A DNA stretch of 64,000 nt from Flagellimonas flava (GCF_900129665.1 NZ_FQWL01000008.1:35980-99979), one strand, 5' to 3'; counted from the stretch's first letter, positions 34,802-44,198 are shown. Program-made: numbers and translations. Notes: generated by a model not told the origin, from the sequence alone.

Positions 34802-35233
34802 ATGTTATCAAATTCAGCTAAATATGCTATGAAGGCGGTGCTTTTTTTGGCATTGCATACGGATGAAGACCATAAAATGATGGTTAAGGATGTATATGGA
34901 AGAATTAATGTGCCCCAATCGTATTTGGCCAAACTTTTGCAGGAGCTATCCAAGCACAATGTGATTTCTTCTGCAAGGGGACCTAAGGGAGGTTTTTATC
35001 TGAGTGCTATAAATAAGGAACTACCCCTGATTAAGATTGTTGATGTCATTGATGGGGAGCAACGTCTGCGATCGTGCCTTTTGAGCATAAAAGAATGCGA
35101 TAGTGAAAATCCATGTGCTCTACATCATTTGGTTGGGAATGCCAATTCCTATTTTATTGAAAATTTGGAGAACACTAGTATTGCCGACCTCATTGTTGAT
35201 GTAAGAGACGGGAAAACGGTACTACCACTTTAA
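34802..35233 (+). CDS. Rrf2 family transcriptional regulator (NsrR/IscR-like)
   Basis: 143-residue winged-helix regulator. The DNA-binding domain (about 1-60) includes MLSNSAKYAMKAVLFLA, LAKLLQELS and the wing GPKGGFYL. Three cysteines at 92, 99 and 105, followed by His108, match the [Fe-S] ligand arrangement of IscR and NsrR. NsrR senses nitric oxide; RirA and IscR sense iron-sulfur status. Divergent orientation from the nos operon makes it the likely regulator of N2O reduction. Confidence 0.9.
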   Translation: MLSNSAKYAMKAVLFLALHTDEDHKMMVKDVYGRINVPQSYLAKLLQELSKHNVISSARGPKGGFYLSAINKELPLIKIVDVIDGEQRLRSCLLSIKECDSENPCALHHLVGNANSYFIENLENTSIADLIVDVRDGKTVLPL

Positions 35234-35260
35234 ATTTAATGCTGCTCAAATGCTCCAAGC

Positions 35261-36454
35261 CTATTTTTTAATTCCGAACTTATAGACACAGACCGATGTA
35301 TAGGTGTCCCCTACATCAAGTTCCGTACTAGGAAAACCAGATTGGTTTGGTGAATTGGGGTAGTGCTGGGTCTCTAGGCAAAATGCCCCTCTTTTAAGAT
35401 ATTTTCTGCCACTTTTTCCTTTAACCGTGCCATCAAGAAAGTTACCGCTATAGAATTGGATTCCAGGTTCGTTGGTATACACTTCCATGGTTCTTCCGGA
35501 AGAGGGCTCTTCAACTTTTGCAGCCATGACGAGGCCTTCGGAATTTTTCGATGAGGTTTCCAGGATATAGTTATGGTCAAACCCTCCTGCCATTGTTAAC
35601 TGGGAAGAATTGTTGTGGATGTCCTGTCCGATGGTTTTAGGAGATGTAAAATCCAATGGAGTTTGTTTCACATTGGCCAATTCTCCCGTAGGAATCAAAT
35701 TTTCATCTATAGGGGTGTATAGGTCAGCATTGATGGTAAGGATATGATCTTCAATAGTGCCATTGCCTTCGCCCTTTAAATTGAAAAAGGAGTGGTGGGT
35801 GAGATTCACCACCGTTTTTTTATCGGTCGTTGCCTCATAGGAAATTTTTAGTTCGTTATCCTCCGTTAACTTGTAGCTTACCTTAACAGCAAGATTACCC
35901 GGATACCCTTCTTCCCCATCTGGAGAAATTCGAGAAAATTGGATACTCTTTTGGGAAACTTCATCCACTTTCCATACAACATTGTCGAATCCTTTTAAGC
36001 CCCCATGTAAATGATTTGGGCCATTGTTTTTGGCTAGAGGATATGTTTTTCCGTCCAAAACAAAACTACCATTGGCAATCCGATTGCCGTACCGGCCGAT
36101 GGTGGCTCCAAAATAAGCTGCGCCCTCTTGTCCATATTCTTCTAGCGAATTAAAGCCAAGAACGATATCTTCCAGCTTTCCGTTTTTATCTGGTACATAT
36201 AGGGAGACAAGTCGCTGGCCAAAGTTGGTAAAGTAGGCTTCAATTCCCTTGCCATTTCTTAAGGTATATAGCTTTACGGAATCACCCTCTATTTCAGTTT
36301 TAAAGTTTTCTTCTTGGGGTGTATGAATTTTATCAAGTTTGGGATTATTAATTTCCATTTGGATATTGTCTTTTGGTCTTCGTTCCTTGCAACAGGATAA
36401 AAGTATTGGGAATCCGATTAAAAGAATGGTTTTTTTTAGCCTTGGGATGGACAT
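35261..36454 (-). CDS. Aldose 1-epimerase (galactose mutarotase) lipoprotein
   Basis: 397-residue mutarotase interconverting alpha and beta anomers of hexoses. A lipoprotein leader (LLSCC) precedes the catalytic barrel. Active-site residues are visible in NGPNHLHGG (first His), VNLTHHSFFNL (catalytic His) and the Glu near FCLETQHYPNSPNQ. The surface location implies action on extracellular sugar before uptake. It is divergent from the inositol oxygenase gene and may belong to the same carbohydrate regulon. Confidence 0.92.
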   Translation of the reverse strand: MSIPRLKKTILLIGFPILLSCCKERRPKDNIQMEINNPKLDKIHTPQEENFKTEIEGDSVKLYTLRNGKGIEAYFTNFGQRLVSLYVPDKNGKLEDIVLGFNSLEEYGQEGAAYFGATIGRYGNRIANGSFVLDGKTYPLAKNNGPNHLHGGLKGFDNVVWKVDEVSQKSIQFSRISPDGEEGYPGNLAVKVSYKLTEDNELKISYEATTDKKTVVNLTHHSFFNLKGEGNGTIEDHILTINADLYTPIDENLIPTGELANVKQTPLDFTSPKTIGQDIHNNSSQLTMAGGFDHNYILETSSKNSEGLVMAAKVEEPSSGRTMEVYTNEPGIQFYSGNFLDGTVKGKSGRKYLKRGAFCLETQHYPNSPNQSGFPSTELDVGDTYTSVCVYKFGIKK

Positions 36455-36767
36455 GATTGAATGACTTAGGGATTAAATGTAATCAAAAACATCCATGGGC
36501 CTACCAAGATCCATTTCAATTGATAAAGCTAAAAGAATCATGTTTTTATGAAGTAATGCGCTATTTGGCTTATGGGCAGTTTTAAAATTCAGAGTATAAT
36601 TTATTGATTATCAATGAATTAATTTGTATATTTTTAAATATATCTTTTTTTGTGTATTTTGTACACACAATAATTCGGATACAAAAAAAATGCTATCTTA
36701 AAAGAGGTTTGGGCCAACGTGCAAACCGATTTGTAAATATCGGTTGCTACTGACAAAATAATTAGCG
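36455..36767. promoter_or_regulatory. 313-nt intergenic region with inverted repeats upstream of miox
   Basis: The gap between divergent epimerase and inositol oxygenase genes is AT-rich and holds three inverted repeats: ATTGAT-T-ATCAAT (36603-36615), TGTGTA-TTTTG-TACACA (36651-36667) and AACCGAT-N8-ATCGGTT (36724-36745), the last 22 nt before the ATG. They suggest operators for a sugar-responsive repressor and possibly a 5'-UTR hairpin. No full TAnnTTTG box was found, and no gene is supported here. Confidence 0.45.
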
Positions 36768-37646
36768 ATGGGAAGACAATTAAGCAAGGATGAAAACAAT
36801 CCTTTGAATACCTTGGATGATTGGGAAGACAATATATTAGAGCGTTATCCTGATCCATCTACAAATGAAAAGAAAAAGGAAGAATTCCGTAACTATGAGG
36901 ACTCCGAACGGGTTGAAACAGTTAAGGAATTTTACCGATTGAACCATAAATACCAAACCTATGACTTTGTTTGTGAAAAGGAAAATGAGTTTTTGAAATT
37001 CAACCAAAAGGAAATGTCGCTGTGGGATGCAGTAGATTTTTTGAACACTTTGGTTGATGACAGTGACCCTGACATAGAGTTGGATCAATTGCAACATCTA
37101 CTGCAAACCTCAGAGGCAATTCGGGCAGATGGGCACCCGGACTGGTTCGTCCTTACCGGATTTTTGCATGATATGGGAAAGGTTCTTTGTCTTTTTGGAG
37201 AGCCCCAATGGGCTGTTGTTGGTGATACATTTCCAGTAGGATGTGCCTTTTCCGATAAGATAGTTTATCCCGAATTTTTTCAAGAAAATCCGGATGCCGA
37301 AAATGAAAAGTACAAGCATAAGTACGGTGTTTATAAAGAAAATTGCGGTCTTGATCATGTTAAAATGAGTTGGGGACATGATGAGTATTTATATCAAATC
37401 ATGAAGGACTATTTACCGGAACCCGCCTTGTACATGATCAGATACCACTCATTTTATGCCCAACACAGGGAAAATGCCTATGACTATCTTTTGAATGAAA
37501 AAGATCGGGAAATGTTTGAGTGGGTTCGGAAATTCAACCCTTACGATTTATATTCCAAAGCTCCCGTTCCTCCAGATGCCAACGCACTAAAACCCTATTA
37601 TGAAGATTTAGTGGCTAAATATCTTCCGGAAAAACTTCGTTTTTAG
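36768..37646 (+). CDS. myo-Inositol oxygenase
   Basis: 292-residue mixed-valent di-iron oxygenase that opens the myo-inositol ring to D-glucuronate. It is close to animal and plant enzymes. All six iron ligands known from mammalian MIOX can be placed: His110 ([11 protein letters not shown]), His134-Asp135 (GFLHDMGKV), His204 ([10 protein letters not shown]), His227 (MIRYHSFY) and Asp260 (NPYDLYSK). [16 protein letters not shown] is also conserved. It heads a cluster with a sodium symporter, glucuronate isomerase and a TRAP transporter. The gene type is uncommon in bacteria. Confidence 0.96.
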   Translation: MGRQLSKDENNPLNTLDDWEDNILERYPDPSTNEKKKEEFRNYEDSERVETVKEFYRLNHKYQTYDFVCEKENEFLKFNQKEMSLWDAVDFLNTLVDDSDPDIELDQLQHLLQTSEAIRADGHPDWFVLTGFLHDMGKVLCLFGEPQWAVVGDTFPVGCAFSDKIVYPEFFQENPDAENEKYKHKYGVYKENCGLDHVKMSWGHDEYLYQIMKDYLPEPALYMIRYHSFYAQHRENAYDYLLNEKDREMFEWVRKFNPYDLYSKAPVPPDANALKPYYEDLVAKYLPEKLRF

Positions 37647-37675
37647 CAACAAATTCTTGTAACCACTCTTTCGCA

Positions 37676-39244
37676 ATGTTGACCACCTATCTTGGGTTCT
37701 TTGGATTTACGCTTTTCGTGGTGCTCTACACCACCTATAAATTGCGGAGGGACAATTTTAAAACTGCCAAGGGCTACTTTTTAGCGGGAAAAAGCCTTAC
37801 CGGTCCTATTATTGCTGGTTCCATGATCTTGACCAATATCTCAACCGAGCATCTCATAGGGATGAATGGGAGCTCGTATAAAAATGGAATTATCGTTATT
37901 GCCTGGGAGGTCACTTCGGCAATTGCTCTGGTCATAGCTGCTATTTTCTTTCTTCCCCGCTTTATCCAAATGGGGCTTACCACCATTCCAGAATTTCTTG
38001 AAAGAAGATTTGACGGACTTACCAGATCTATTGTTGCATTTCTGCTGATGCTTTCCTTTGTGGTAACCCTCTTGCCAATAGTTTTATATTCTGGGGCAAT
38101 CAACATTGAGAGTGTTTTTGAGTTTACCGAAATGTTCGGAATAAGCAAAACAGAGGCACTTTTGTATACGGTATTGACCATAGGTGTGATCGGTTCTTTG
38201 TATGCTATTTTTGGTGGGCTTAAGGCGGTGGCTTATTCAGATAGTCTAAATGGATTGGGACTGATGCTCGGCGGTTTGCTTATTCCGACCATTGCACTAT
38301 ATCAGATTGGAAACGGGGACATGATTGAAGGATTGACCACAATATACGATTTTGCCCCAGAGAAGTTTGATATAGTCGGCTCCCCGGACTCTGTATTGCC
38401 CTTTTCCACACTTTTCACAGGTCTAATGATCAACCAACTCTATTTCTGGGGAATGAACCAGGCCATTATACAAAGGGCATTTGGAGCCAAGAATTTGGCG
38501 GAGGCCCAGAAGGGATTGATCTACACAGGTATACTAAAGCTTTTGGTTCCATTGATTATTGTTTTACCTGGCTTGATCGCTTTCTATTATTTTCAGGATG
38601 AGTACTACGCTACCCCGGATTTAATCTACCCCTTGTTGGTCAAAAAAGTGCTGCCGGCCTATCTCTATGGATTTTTTGCAGCGGTGGTCTTGGGAGCGGT
38701 ATTGAGCACTTTTAACAGTGTGCTTAATTCGGCCAGTACCATTTTTTGTTATGATATCTACAAGAAAATAATCAACACCCAAGCATCCGACGCAAAACTG
38801 GTACGATGGGGAAAGTTTACTTCCGTGGTACTCGCAGTTGGTGCTATCGCCATTGCCCCTTTTGTGGCCTATGCCCCGGACGGACTCTATTTTTTACTCC
38901 AAGAATTAAACGGAATCTTTTTTATACCCATTTCTTCCGTAATAATAGCTGGAATTTTTGTCAAGCAAATTAACGCAACAGGTGCAAAAGCGGGGCTTTT
39001 CTTTGGCTTTTCATTTTACATATTGGCCACTTTTATCCTGGATTTGGATATACACTTCGTGCATTTATGGGGAATTGAGTTTGTTTTGAATTTCATCATT
39101 ATGTGGCTGGTGTCCAAACAATTTTCAACAACGGATTATGTTCACGAAAAATATAAGTATCCAGATCAACCATGGTCTAAAGTAAAATGGGCAGGCGCAA
39201 TACTAACTGGCTTAACTATTCTAATTTATATAGCATTGTCATAA
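37676..39244 (+). CDS. Sodium:solute symporter (SSS/SLC5 family)
   Basis: 522-residue membrane transporter with about 14 hydrophobic helices of the LeuT-fold sodium/solute symporter family (FLAGKSLTGPIIAGSMILTN near the N-terminus; the IFGGLKAVAYSD segment in the middle, typical of SGLT-like proteins). Placed between inositol oxygenase (29 nt) and glucuronate isomerase (22 nt), it most likely imports inositol, or alternatively glucuronate. SLC5 family assignment is solid; substrate is inferred. Confidence 0.9.
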   Translation: MLTTYLGFFGFTLFVVLYTTYKLRRDNFKTAKGYFLAGKSLTGPIIAGSMILTNISTEHLIGMNGSSYKNGIIVIAWEVTSAIALVIAAIFFLPRFIQMGLTTIPEFLERRFDGLTRSIVAFLLMLSFVVTLLPIVLYSGAINIESVFEFTEMFGISKTEALLYTVLTIGVIGSLYAIFGGLKAVAYSDSLNGLGLMLGGLLIPTIALYQIGNGDMIEGLTTIYDFAPEKFDIVGSPDSVLPFSTLFTGLMINQLYFWGMNQAIIQRAFGAKNLAEAQKGLIYTGILKLLVPLIIVLPGLIAFYYFQDEYYATPDLIYPLLVKKVLPAYLYGFFAAVVLGAVLSTFNSVLNSASTIFCYDIYKKIINTQASDAKLVRWGKFTSVVLAVGAIAIAPFVAYAPDGLYFLLQELNGIFFIPISSVIIAGIFVKQINATGAKAGLFFGFSFYILATFILDLDIHFVHLWGIEFVLNFIIMWLVSKQFSTTDYVHEKYKYPDQPWSKVKWAGAILTGLTILIYIALS

Positions 39245-39266
39245 GAGGGAATCGGGAAAAGAAAAT

Positions 39267-40670
39267 ATGAGCAAAAACAAGTTTATAGCAAACGACTTTT
39301 TATTACAGGGCAAGTATGCCATGGAACTCTATCATGAGTATGCGAGCAAGATGCCCATTATTGATTACCACAATCACCTACCGGTCCAACAGATTTTGGA
39401 GGATAAGACCTATGATGACATCACTGAAGTTTGGATCGCTGGAGATCACTATAAATGGAGGGCAATGCGGGCATTGGGCGTTGATGAGAAATATATTACA
39501 GGGGATGCTTCTAACAGGGAAAAGTTTCAAAAATGGGCTGGTACAGTTCCTTATACGGTTAGAAACCCCCTTTACCATTGGACTCATTTAGAGCTGGTCA
39601 GATACTTCAATTTTCATGAATTGTTATCGGATAAAAATGCAGACACGGTCTTTCAATTAACCAAAGAGAAACTGGCAACGGGGGAGTATGGCTGCCGGGG
39701 TCTATTGGAAATGATGAATGTAGAAGTGCTTTGCACCACTGAGGACCCAACGGACACCTTGGTATATCACCAAACCTTGGGGCAGAGTGATTTCGGAATT
39801 AAGGTAGGAACGGCGTTTCGGCCGGATAGGGCCATCCTAATTGGTAACGAGGATTACAATAATTATTTGGATGTTCTTGAAGAAACAAGTGGAACCCAGA
39901 TTGGGACCTATCAGGATTTATGCGATGCCTTGTTGGACCGGCTGCATTATTTCAAGGTTAATGGATGCTCGATATCGGATCACGGTCTGAGTTATATTCC
40001 ATTTGAAGAGGCCGCACCCATAACAATTGAAGCCATATTTCAAAAGCGTAGGGCAGGGAAGATGATCAGCCCTATAGAGCAGGAACAATTTATGACCGCC
40101 TTATTGCTGTTTCTTGGGGAGTGTTATCACGAAATGGGTTGGGTACAGCAATTCCATTTGGGAGCGCTGCGCAATAACAACCGTCGTATGGGAAAAGTTT
40201 TGGGCCCGGATACGGGTTGGGACTCCATAGGCGACTTTAAACAGGCTGCTACATTGTCCAGATTTCTTAGTAAGTTGGATGAAAACAACACTCTTTCAAA
40301 AACCATTCTCTATAACTTAAACCCTTCAGACAATGAGGTTTTGGCCACCATGGCAGGAAATTTTAATGATGGCACTGTAAAAGGTAAGGTCCAATTTGGT
40401 TCGGGGTGGTGGTTCCTAGATCAAAAAGATGGAATTGAAAAACAGTTGAATACCCTATCGAACATGGGAATGATAAGCACTTTCATCGGTATGCTTACGG
40501 ATTCGAGAAGCTTTTTATCCTTCCCCAGACATGAATACTTCAGAAGGATTCTGTGCAATCTTTTTGGGGCAGAAATACAACGGGGAGAACTGCCAACCGA
40601 TATAAAATGGATTGGTAAAATCATACAAGATATTTGTTACAATAATGCCAAAGAGTACTTCAATTTTTAG
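39267..40670 (+). CDS. uxaC: Glucuronate (uronate) isomerase UxaC
   Basis: 467-residue isomerase converting D-glucuronate to D-fructuronate (and galacturonate to tagaturonate). The amidohydrolase-like fold is indicated by the metal site DYHNHLPV near residue 33, with later GWVQQFHLGALRNNN and GSGWWFLDQKDG blocks. It accepts the product of the adjacent inositol oxygenase. The next enzymes (uxuB, uxuA, kdgK) are not in this window. Overlaps the TRAP binding-protein gene by 26 nt. Confidence 0.95.
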   Translation: MSKNKFIANDFLLQGKYAMELYHEYASKMPIIDYHNHLPVQQILEDKTYDDITEVWIAGDHYKWRAMRALGVDEKYITGDASNREKFQKWAGTVPYTVRNPLYHWTHLELVRYFNFHELLSDKNADTVFQLTKEKLATGEYGCRGLLEMMNVEVLCTTEDPTDTLVYHQTLGQSDFGIKVGTAFRPDRAILIGNEDYNNYLDVLEETSGTQIGTYQDLCDALLDRLHYFKVNGCSISDHGLSYIPFEEAAPITIEAIFQKRRAGKMISPIEQEQFMTALLLFLGECYHEMGWVQQFHLGALRNNNRRMGKVLGPDTGWDSIGDFKQAATLSRFLSKLDENNTLSKTILYNLNPSDNEVLATMAGNFNDGTVKGKVQFGSGWWFLDQKDGIEKQLNTLSNMGMISTFIGMLTDSRSFLSFPRHEYFRRILCNLFGAEIQRGELPTDIKWIGKIIQDICYNNAKEYFNF

Positions 40671-41634
40671 GTTTTATATCCTGTTGGGGATTTTACCGAT
40701 TTTCTTCTGCGGATGTATGGAGAATGATACAAAAGTGTTAAAATTGGCCCACGGTCTGGATGTGAACCATTCGGTGCATCAGGCGATGGTAAAAATGGGA
40801 GAAGAACTGGGCAGGCTTTCCGAAGGTAAAATGACATTGGAGATTTTTCCCAGCCAACAGTTGGGTACCGAACGCGAATGTTTGGAGCTATTGCAAATGG
40901 GAAGTCTGGATATGACCAAGGTTTCTGTTGGGGTAATGGAAAATTTCGCCCCTAAAATGAAGGTTTTGGGTATGCCGTTTCTGTTTCGAGATAGGGACCA
41001 TTCCTTTCTGGTTTTAGATGGCCCCATAGGACAACGGCTTTTAAACGAAGGACAAAAGTATTGGCTAAAAGGATTGGGGTATTATGATGCGGGTAGTCGG
41101 AGCTTTTACACTAAAGAACGTCCTGTGGAATCCCCAAAAGATTTAAAAAACCTCAAAATTCGGGTGATGGAAAGTGTAACGGCCATGGAAATGGTTCGCG
41201 AGCTAGGAGGTTCGCCCACTCCTATTTCTTGGGGAGAGCTTTACACCTCTTTGCAACAGGGTATTGTGGATGGTGCTGAAAACAATCCCCCAAGTTTCTA
41301 TTTGTCAAAACATTATGAAGTGTGCAAGTATTATGTGCTGGATGAACACACCTTTTTACCAGATGTGCTCGTCATCGCGACACATGCATGGAACAAAATG
41401 TCCGATGAGGAGCAAAAGTGGCTGAAAGAGGCTTCAGAAATCTCTATTGCCTATCAACGGGAATTATGGGCCGAAGCAGAAAAAAGAGCCATTGAAGCTG
41501 TAATGGAGGCTGGGGTGGAAGTGATAGTCCCAGATAAATCCCCATTTATTGAAAAAGTAAGTGGATTCTACGATGCATACCAGCAAGATTCAACTATGAA
41601 CACTTTAATTGAAGAAATACGAAATACGAACTGA
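40645..41634 (+). CDS. TRAP transporter substrate-binding lipoprotein (DctP family)
   Basis: 329-residue solute-binding lipoprotein (FFCGC lipobox) of a tripartite ATP-independent periplasmic transporter. DctP-type features: NHSVHQAM early, QLGTERECLELLQMGSLDM, the Arg of LKIRVMES that binds the substrate carboxylate, and GIVDGAENNPPSF. Start ATG 40645 is preferred over 40612 because it gives a proper signal. The permease genes follow directly. Context with uxaC points to a uronate as the ligand. Confidence 0.92.
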   Translation: MPKSTSIFRFYILLGILPIFFCGCMENDTKVLKLAHGLDVNHSVHQAMVKMGEELGRLSEGKMTLEIFPSQQLGTERECLELLQMGSLDMTKVSVGVMENFAPKMKVLGMPFLFRDRDHSFLVLDGPIGQRLLNEGQKYWLKGLGYYDAGSRSFYTKERPVESPKDLKNLKIRVMESVTAMEMVRELGGSPTPISWGELYTSLQQGIVDGAENNPPSFYLSKHYEVCKYYVLDEHTFLPDVLVIATHAWNKMSDEEQKWLKEASEISIAYQRELWAEAEKRAIEAVMEAGVEVIVPDKSPFIEKVSGFYDAYQQDSTMNTLIEEIRNTN

Positions 41635-42093
41635 ATGGAGGTGAGAAAAAAAGTCGATAAAATTCTGGGAATCCTTCTGGCAATGATCATGGGAGTAATG
41701 GTGGTCAATGTATTGTGGCAGGTGTGCAGCAGATTTTTACTGGGAAGTCCCAGTTCCTTTACTGAGGAATTGGCTCGATATCTAATGATTTGGGTAGGGA
41801 TTATGGGCGCAGCCTTCGTATCTGGGAAAAAAATGCACGTGGCAATCGAAGCACTTCCTTCAAGACTATCTCCAAAATCGCAAAGAAGGTTAAGAGCAAT
41901 CGTCTATGTACTGATACTGCTTTTTGCACTTTTCGCCATGGTCCTGGGAGGTAGTAGATTGGTGTATATCAGTTATCTACTAGGGCAGAAATCGCCGGCA
42001 CTCCAAATACCGCTGGCCTTAGTCTATACCGTAATTCCAATTAGCGGATTATTGATTGTCTATTATAAACTTCATGACCTAAAATACAATTGA
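41635..42093 (+). CDS. TRAP transporter small permease (DctQ family)
   Basis: 152-residue membrane protein with four transmembrane helices, the small subunit of the TRAP permease. Family features are WQVCSRFLLGSPSSFTEELARYLMIWVGIMG, here seen as SRFLLG and FTEELARYL. It starts at the base after the upstream stop and precedes dctM by one nt, so translation of the three genes is coupled. Confidence 0.92.
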   Translation: MEVRKKVDKILGILLAMIMGVMVVNVLWQVCSRFLLGSPSSFTEELARYLMIWVGIMGAAFVSGKKMHVAIEALPSRLSPKSQRRLRAIVYVLILLFALFAMVLGGSRLVYISYLLGQKSPALQIPLALVYTVIPISGLLIVYYKLHDLKYN

Positions 42094-42094
42094 A

Positions 42095-43393
42095 ATGGCA
42101 GAGGTTATTCCAATTTTAGTACTTGTTTTAGGTTTTATGCTCTTTCTTTCCATAGGAACTCCCGTTGCTTGGAGCATTGCACTTTCTTCATTACTTACGA
42201 TGCTTGTCAGTATTCCCTTTTTACCGGCTTTGACGACAGTGTCGCAACGAATGGCTGCCGGATTGGATAGTTTTGCCTTACTGGCCATACCGTTTTTTAT
42301 TCTCTCTGGTCAGCTCATGAACAAGGGAGGTGTGGCCCATAGGTTAATTGCCTTTGCCAAAACTTTGGTGGGAGCCCTTCCAGGTGGACTGGCGTTGATC
42401 AATATTATTTCGGCCATGCTTATGGGGGCCATTGCGGGTTCAGCCTTGGCATCTGCCTCTGCCGTAGGCAGTATTTTGGGGCCAGAAATGGAAAAAGAAG
42501 GTTATTCCAAGGAGTTTGGTGCAGCGGTTAACATTACTTCCAGTACAACAGGATTGATTATTCCGCCAAGTAATGTTCTTATTGTCTATTCCCTTGCCAG
42601 CGGGGGCGTCTCCATTGCTGCCTTATTTTTGGCAGGATATTTACCCGGAATTCTAACAGGCCTTTTCTTGATGCTGGTAGCTTCTGTTTGGGCAAAGAAG
42701 AAAAAGTATAAAACTGGAAAACGAAGCAGTTTAAAGGAAATAGGGAAGACCTTTGTTGATGCATTTCCTAGTTTGATGTTGCTCGTTTTGGTAATAGGGG
42801 GTATTGTATCAGGCATATTTACCGCTACGGAGGCTTCGGCCATTGCCGTTTTATATACGTTGATTTTGGGATTTGCCTACAAAGAAATCAGATGGAAAAG
42901 CCTTCCCGAAATCTTGTTGGATTCTTCCGCCACCACAGCCATTGTCATGCTGCTGGTTGGAGCTTCCATGAGCATGTCTTGGGTAATGTCCTATGAAAGT
43001 ATTCCGCAGGATATTAGCACCACTTTATTGGCTTTGAGCGATAACCCAATCGCAATTCTTCTAATTATAAATCTGTTATTATTGTTCGTGGGTATATTTA
43101 TGGATATCACCCCAGCAGTGTTGATATTCACGCCAATTTTTTTACCGATTGTGACAAAATTGGGAATGGACCCTGTGCATTTTGGGATTGTGATGGTCCT
43201 AAATCTATGTATAGGAATTTGCACTCCTCCTGTGGGTTCGGTGCTTTTCATAGGTGTGGGTGTGGCCAATACCACCATCGAAAAAGTGCTTAAACCTCTA
43301 ATTCCTTTGTTTTTGGCGATGATTTTGGCCCTTTTGTTGGTGACGTACATTCCAGCGATAAGTTTATGGCTTCCTGGGATTTTTAAGGTGTGA
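42095..43393 (+). CDS. TRAP transporter large permease (DctM family)
   Basis: 432-residue membrane protein with about 12 helices, the sodium-coupled channel subunit of the TRAP system. Typical DctM sequence is visible: IPFFILSGQLMNKGGVA, GSALASASAVGSILGPEM, SSTTGLIIPPSNVLIVY, and the late PVHFGIVMVLNLCIGICTPPVG region. It closes the miox-symporter-uxaC-TRAP cluster, after which an AT-rich gap separates it from the peroxidase gene. Confidence 0.95.
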   Translation: MAEVIPILVLVLGFMLFLSIGTPVAWSIALSSLLTMLVSIPFLPALTTVSQRMAAGLDSFALLAIPFFILSGQLMNKGGVAHRLIAFAKTLVGALPGGLALINIISAMLMGAIAGSALASASAVGSILGPEMEKEGYSKEFGAAVNITSSTTGLIIPPSNVLIVYSLASGGVSIAALFLAGYLPGILTGLFLMLVASVWAKKKKYKTGKRSSLKEIGKTFVDAFPSLMLLVLVIGGIVSGIFTATEASAIAVLYTLILGFAYKEIRWKSLPEILLDSSATTAIVMLLVGASMSMSWVMSYESIPQDISTTLLALSDNPIAILLIINLLLLFVGIFMDITPAVLIFTPIFLPIVTKLGMDPVHFGIVMVLNLCIGICTPPVGSVLFIGVGVANTTIEKVLKPLIPLFLAMILALLLVTYIPAISLWLPGIFKV

Positions 43394-43461
43394 AACAGAG
43401 AGAGGGCAATAATCACAAATTATTTTGTTTAAGGATATTTAATTTTAATTAAACAAATTTG

Positions 43462-43469
43462 TAATTTTG
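43462..43469 (+). promoter_or_regulatory. -7 promoter element before glutathione peroxidase
   Basis: TAATTTTG matches the TAnnTTTG box, 37 nt before the ATG. A palindromic TTTAATTAAA lies just upstream (43444-43453). No TTG at standard spacing. Confidence 0.45.
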
Positions 43470-43506
43470 GGCAAAAACAGGAAGTTCAAAATATTATAGG
43501 CCCCTT

Positions 43507-44028
43507 ATGAAGACTGCCATAAAAATTAAGACCGCTCCTTCCAAAGTGCCAGAGGCATTGAAATCAATTTATGACATTCCGGTTAACGACCTCGGAGGTA
43601 ATCCAATTGATTTATCAATATTTAAAGGGAGATATATTCTGTTTGTCAATGTTGCTTCAAAATGTGGATTTACAGCGCAGTATAAGGATTTACAACAGTT
43701 AAGTGACAAATACCCTGATCAATTAGTGGTGATTGGTGCTCCATGTAATCAATTTGGTGGGCAAGAAGCTGGTAGCGCTTCACAAATCCGAGGTTTCTGC
43801 GAGCTCAATTTTGGTGTTACGTTTTTGCTGACCGAAAAACTTAATGTCAAAGGTGTTCATCAACATCCGCTTTACAGTTGGTTGACATTAAAGAAATTGA
43901 ATGGCAAGAAAAGTTCAAAGGTTCAGTGGAATTTTCAAAAGTATTTGGTCAGTCCTAAAGGCCAACTTATTGATTATTACTATTCTTTTACAAAACCACT
44001 AAGTTCAAAGATTACTAAATACTTGTAG
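43507..44028 (+). CDS. Glutathione peroxidase-like thiol peroxidase
   Basis: 173-residue thioredoxin-fold peroxidase reducing hydrogen or lipid peroxides. The active-site Cys53 is in NVASKCGFTAQY, with the resolving-type sequence GAPCNQFGGQE and the Trp of VQWNFQKYL completing the catalytic tetrad. Cysteine in place of selenocysteine and the absence of tetramer loops suggest a thioredoxin-dependent enzyme. It has its own promoter and shares a terminator with the convergent tRNA-Lys. Confidence 0.93.
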   Translation: MKTAIKIKTAPSKVPEALKSIYDIPVNDLGGNPIDLSIFKGRYILFVNVASKCGFTAQYKDLQQLSDKYPDQLVVIGAPCNQFGGQEAGSASQIRGFCELNFGVTFLLTEKLNVKGVHQHPLYSWLTLKKLNGKKSSKVQWNFQKYLVSPKGQLIDYYYSFTKPLSSKITKYL

Positions 44029-44087
44029 ACTTGAATTGAAAATATAAGCTTGACAAAGTCTAATTCCCCCATATTGGAACAAGAAAC

Positions 44088-44122
44088 AAAAAGCCCATAA
44101 ATCAAAGATTTATGGGCTTTTT
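44088..44122. terminator. Bidirectional terminator between gpx and tRNA-Lys
   Basis: Perfect 16-bp stem AAAAAGCCCATAAATC/GATTTATGGGCTTTTT with a 3-nt loop and A/T tails on both sides. It can end the peroxidase transcript on plus and the tRNA-Lys transcript on minus. Confidence 0.9.
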
Positions 44123-44125
44123 AAG

Positions 44126-44198
44126 TGACCTGACTGGGGCTCGAACCCAGGACCCTCTCCTTAAAAGGGAGATGCTCTACCAACTGAGCTATCAGGTC
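44126..44198 (-). tRNA. tRNA-Lys (anticodon TTT)
   Basis: 73-nt tRNA. Acceptor GACCTGA pairs with TCAGGTC, the D-loop is AGCTCAGTTGGTAGAGC, and anticodon stem TCTCC/GGAGA encloses CTTTTAA, giving TTT. The T-arm contains GGTTCGAGCC. CCA is not encoded. Confidence 0.96.

Noticed and set aside
36634..36858. Minus-strand frame opposite the start of the inositol oxygenase gene
   Set aside because: Composition is unlike neighbouring proteins and it covers the regulatory gap and the MIOX N-terminus; treated as a shadow.
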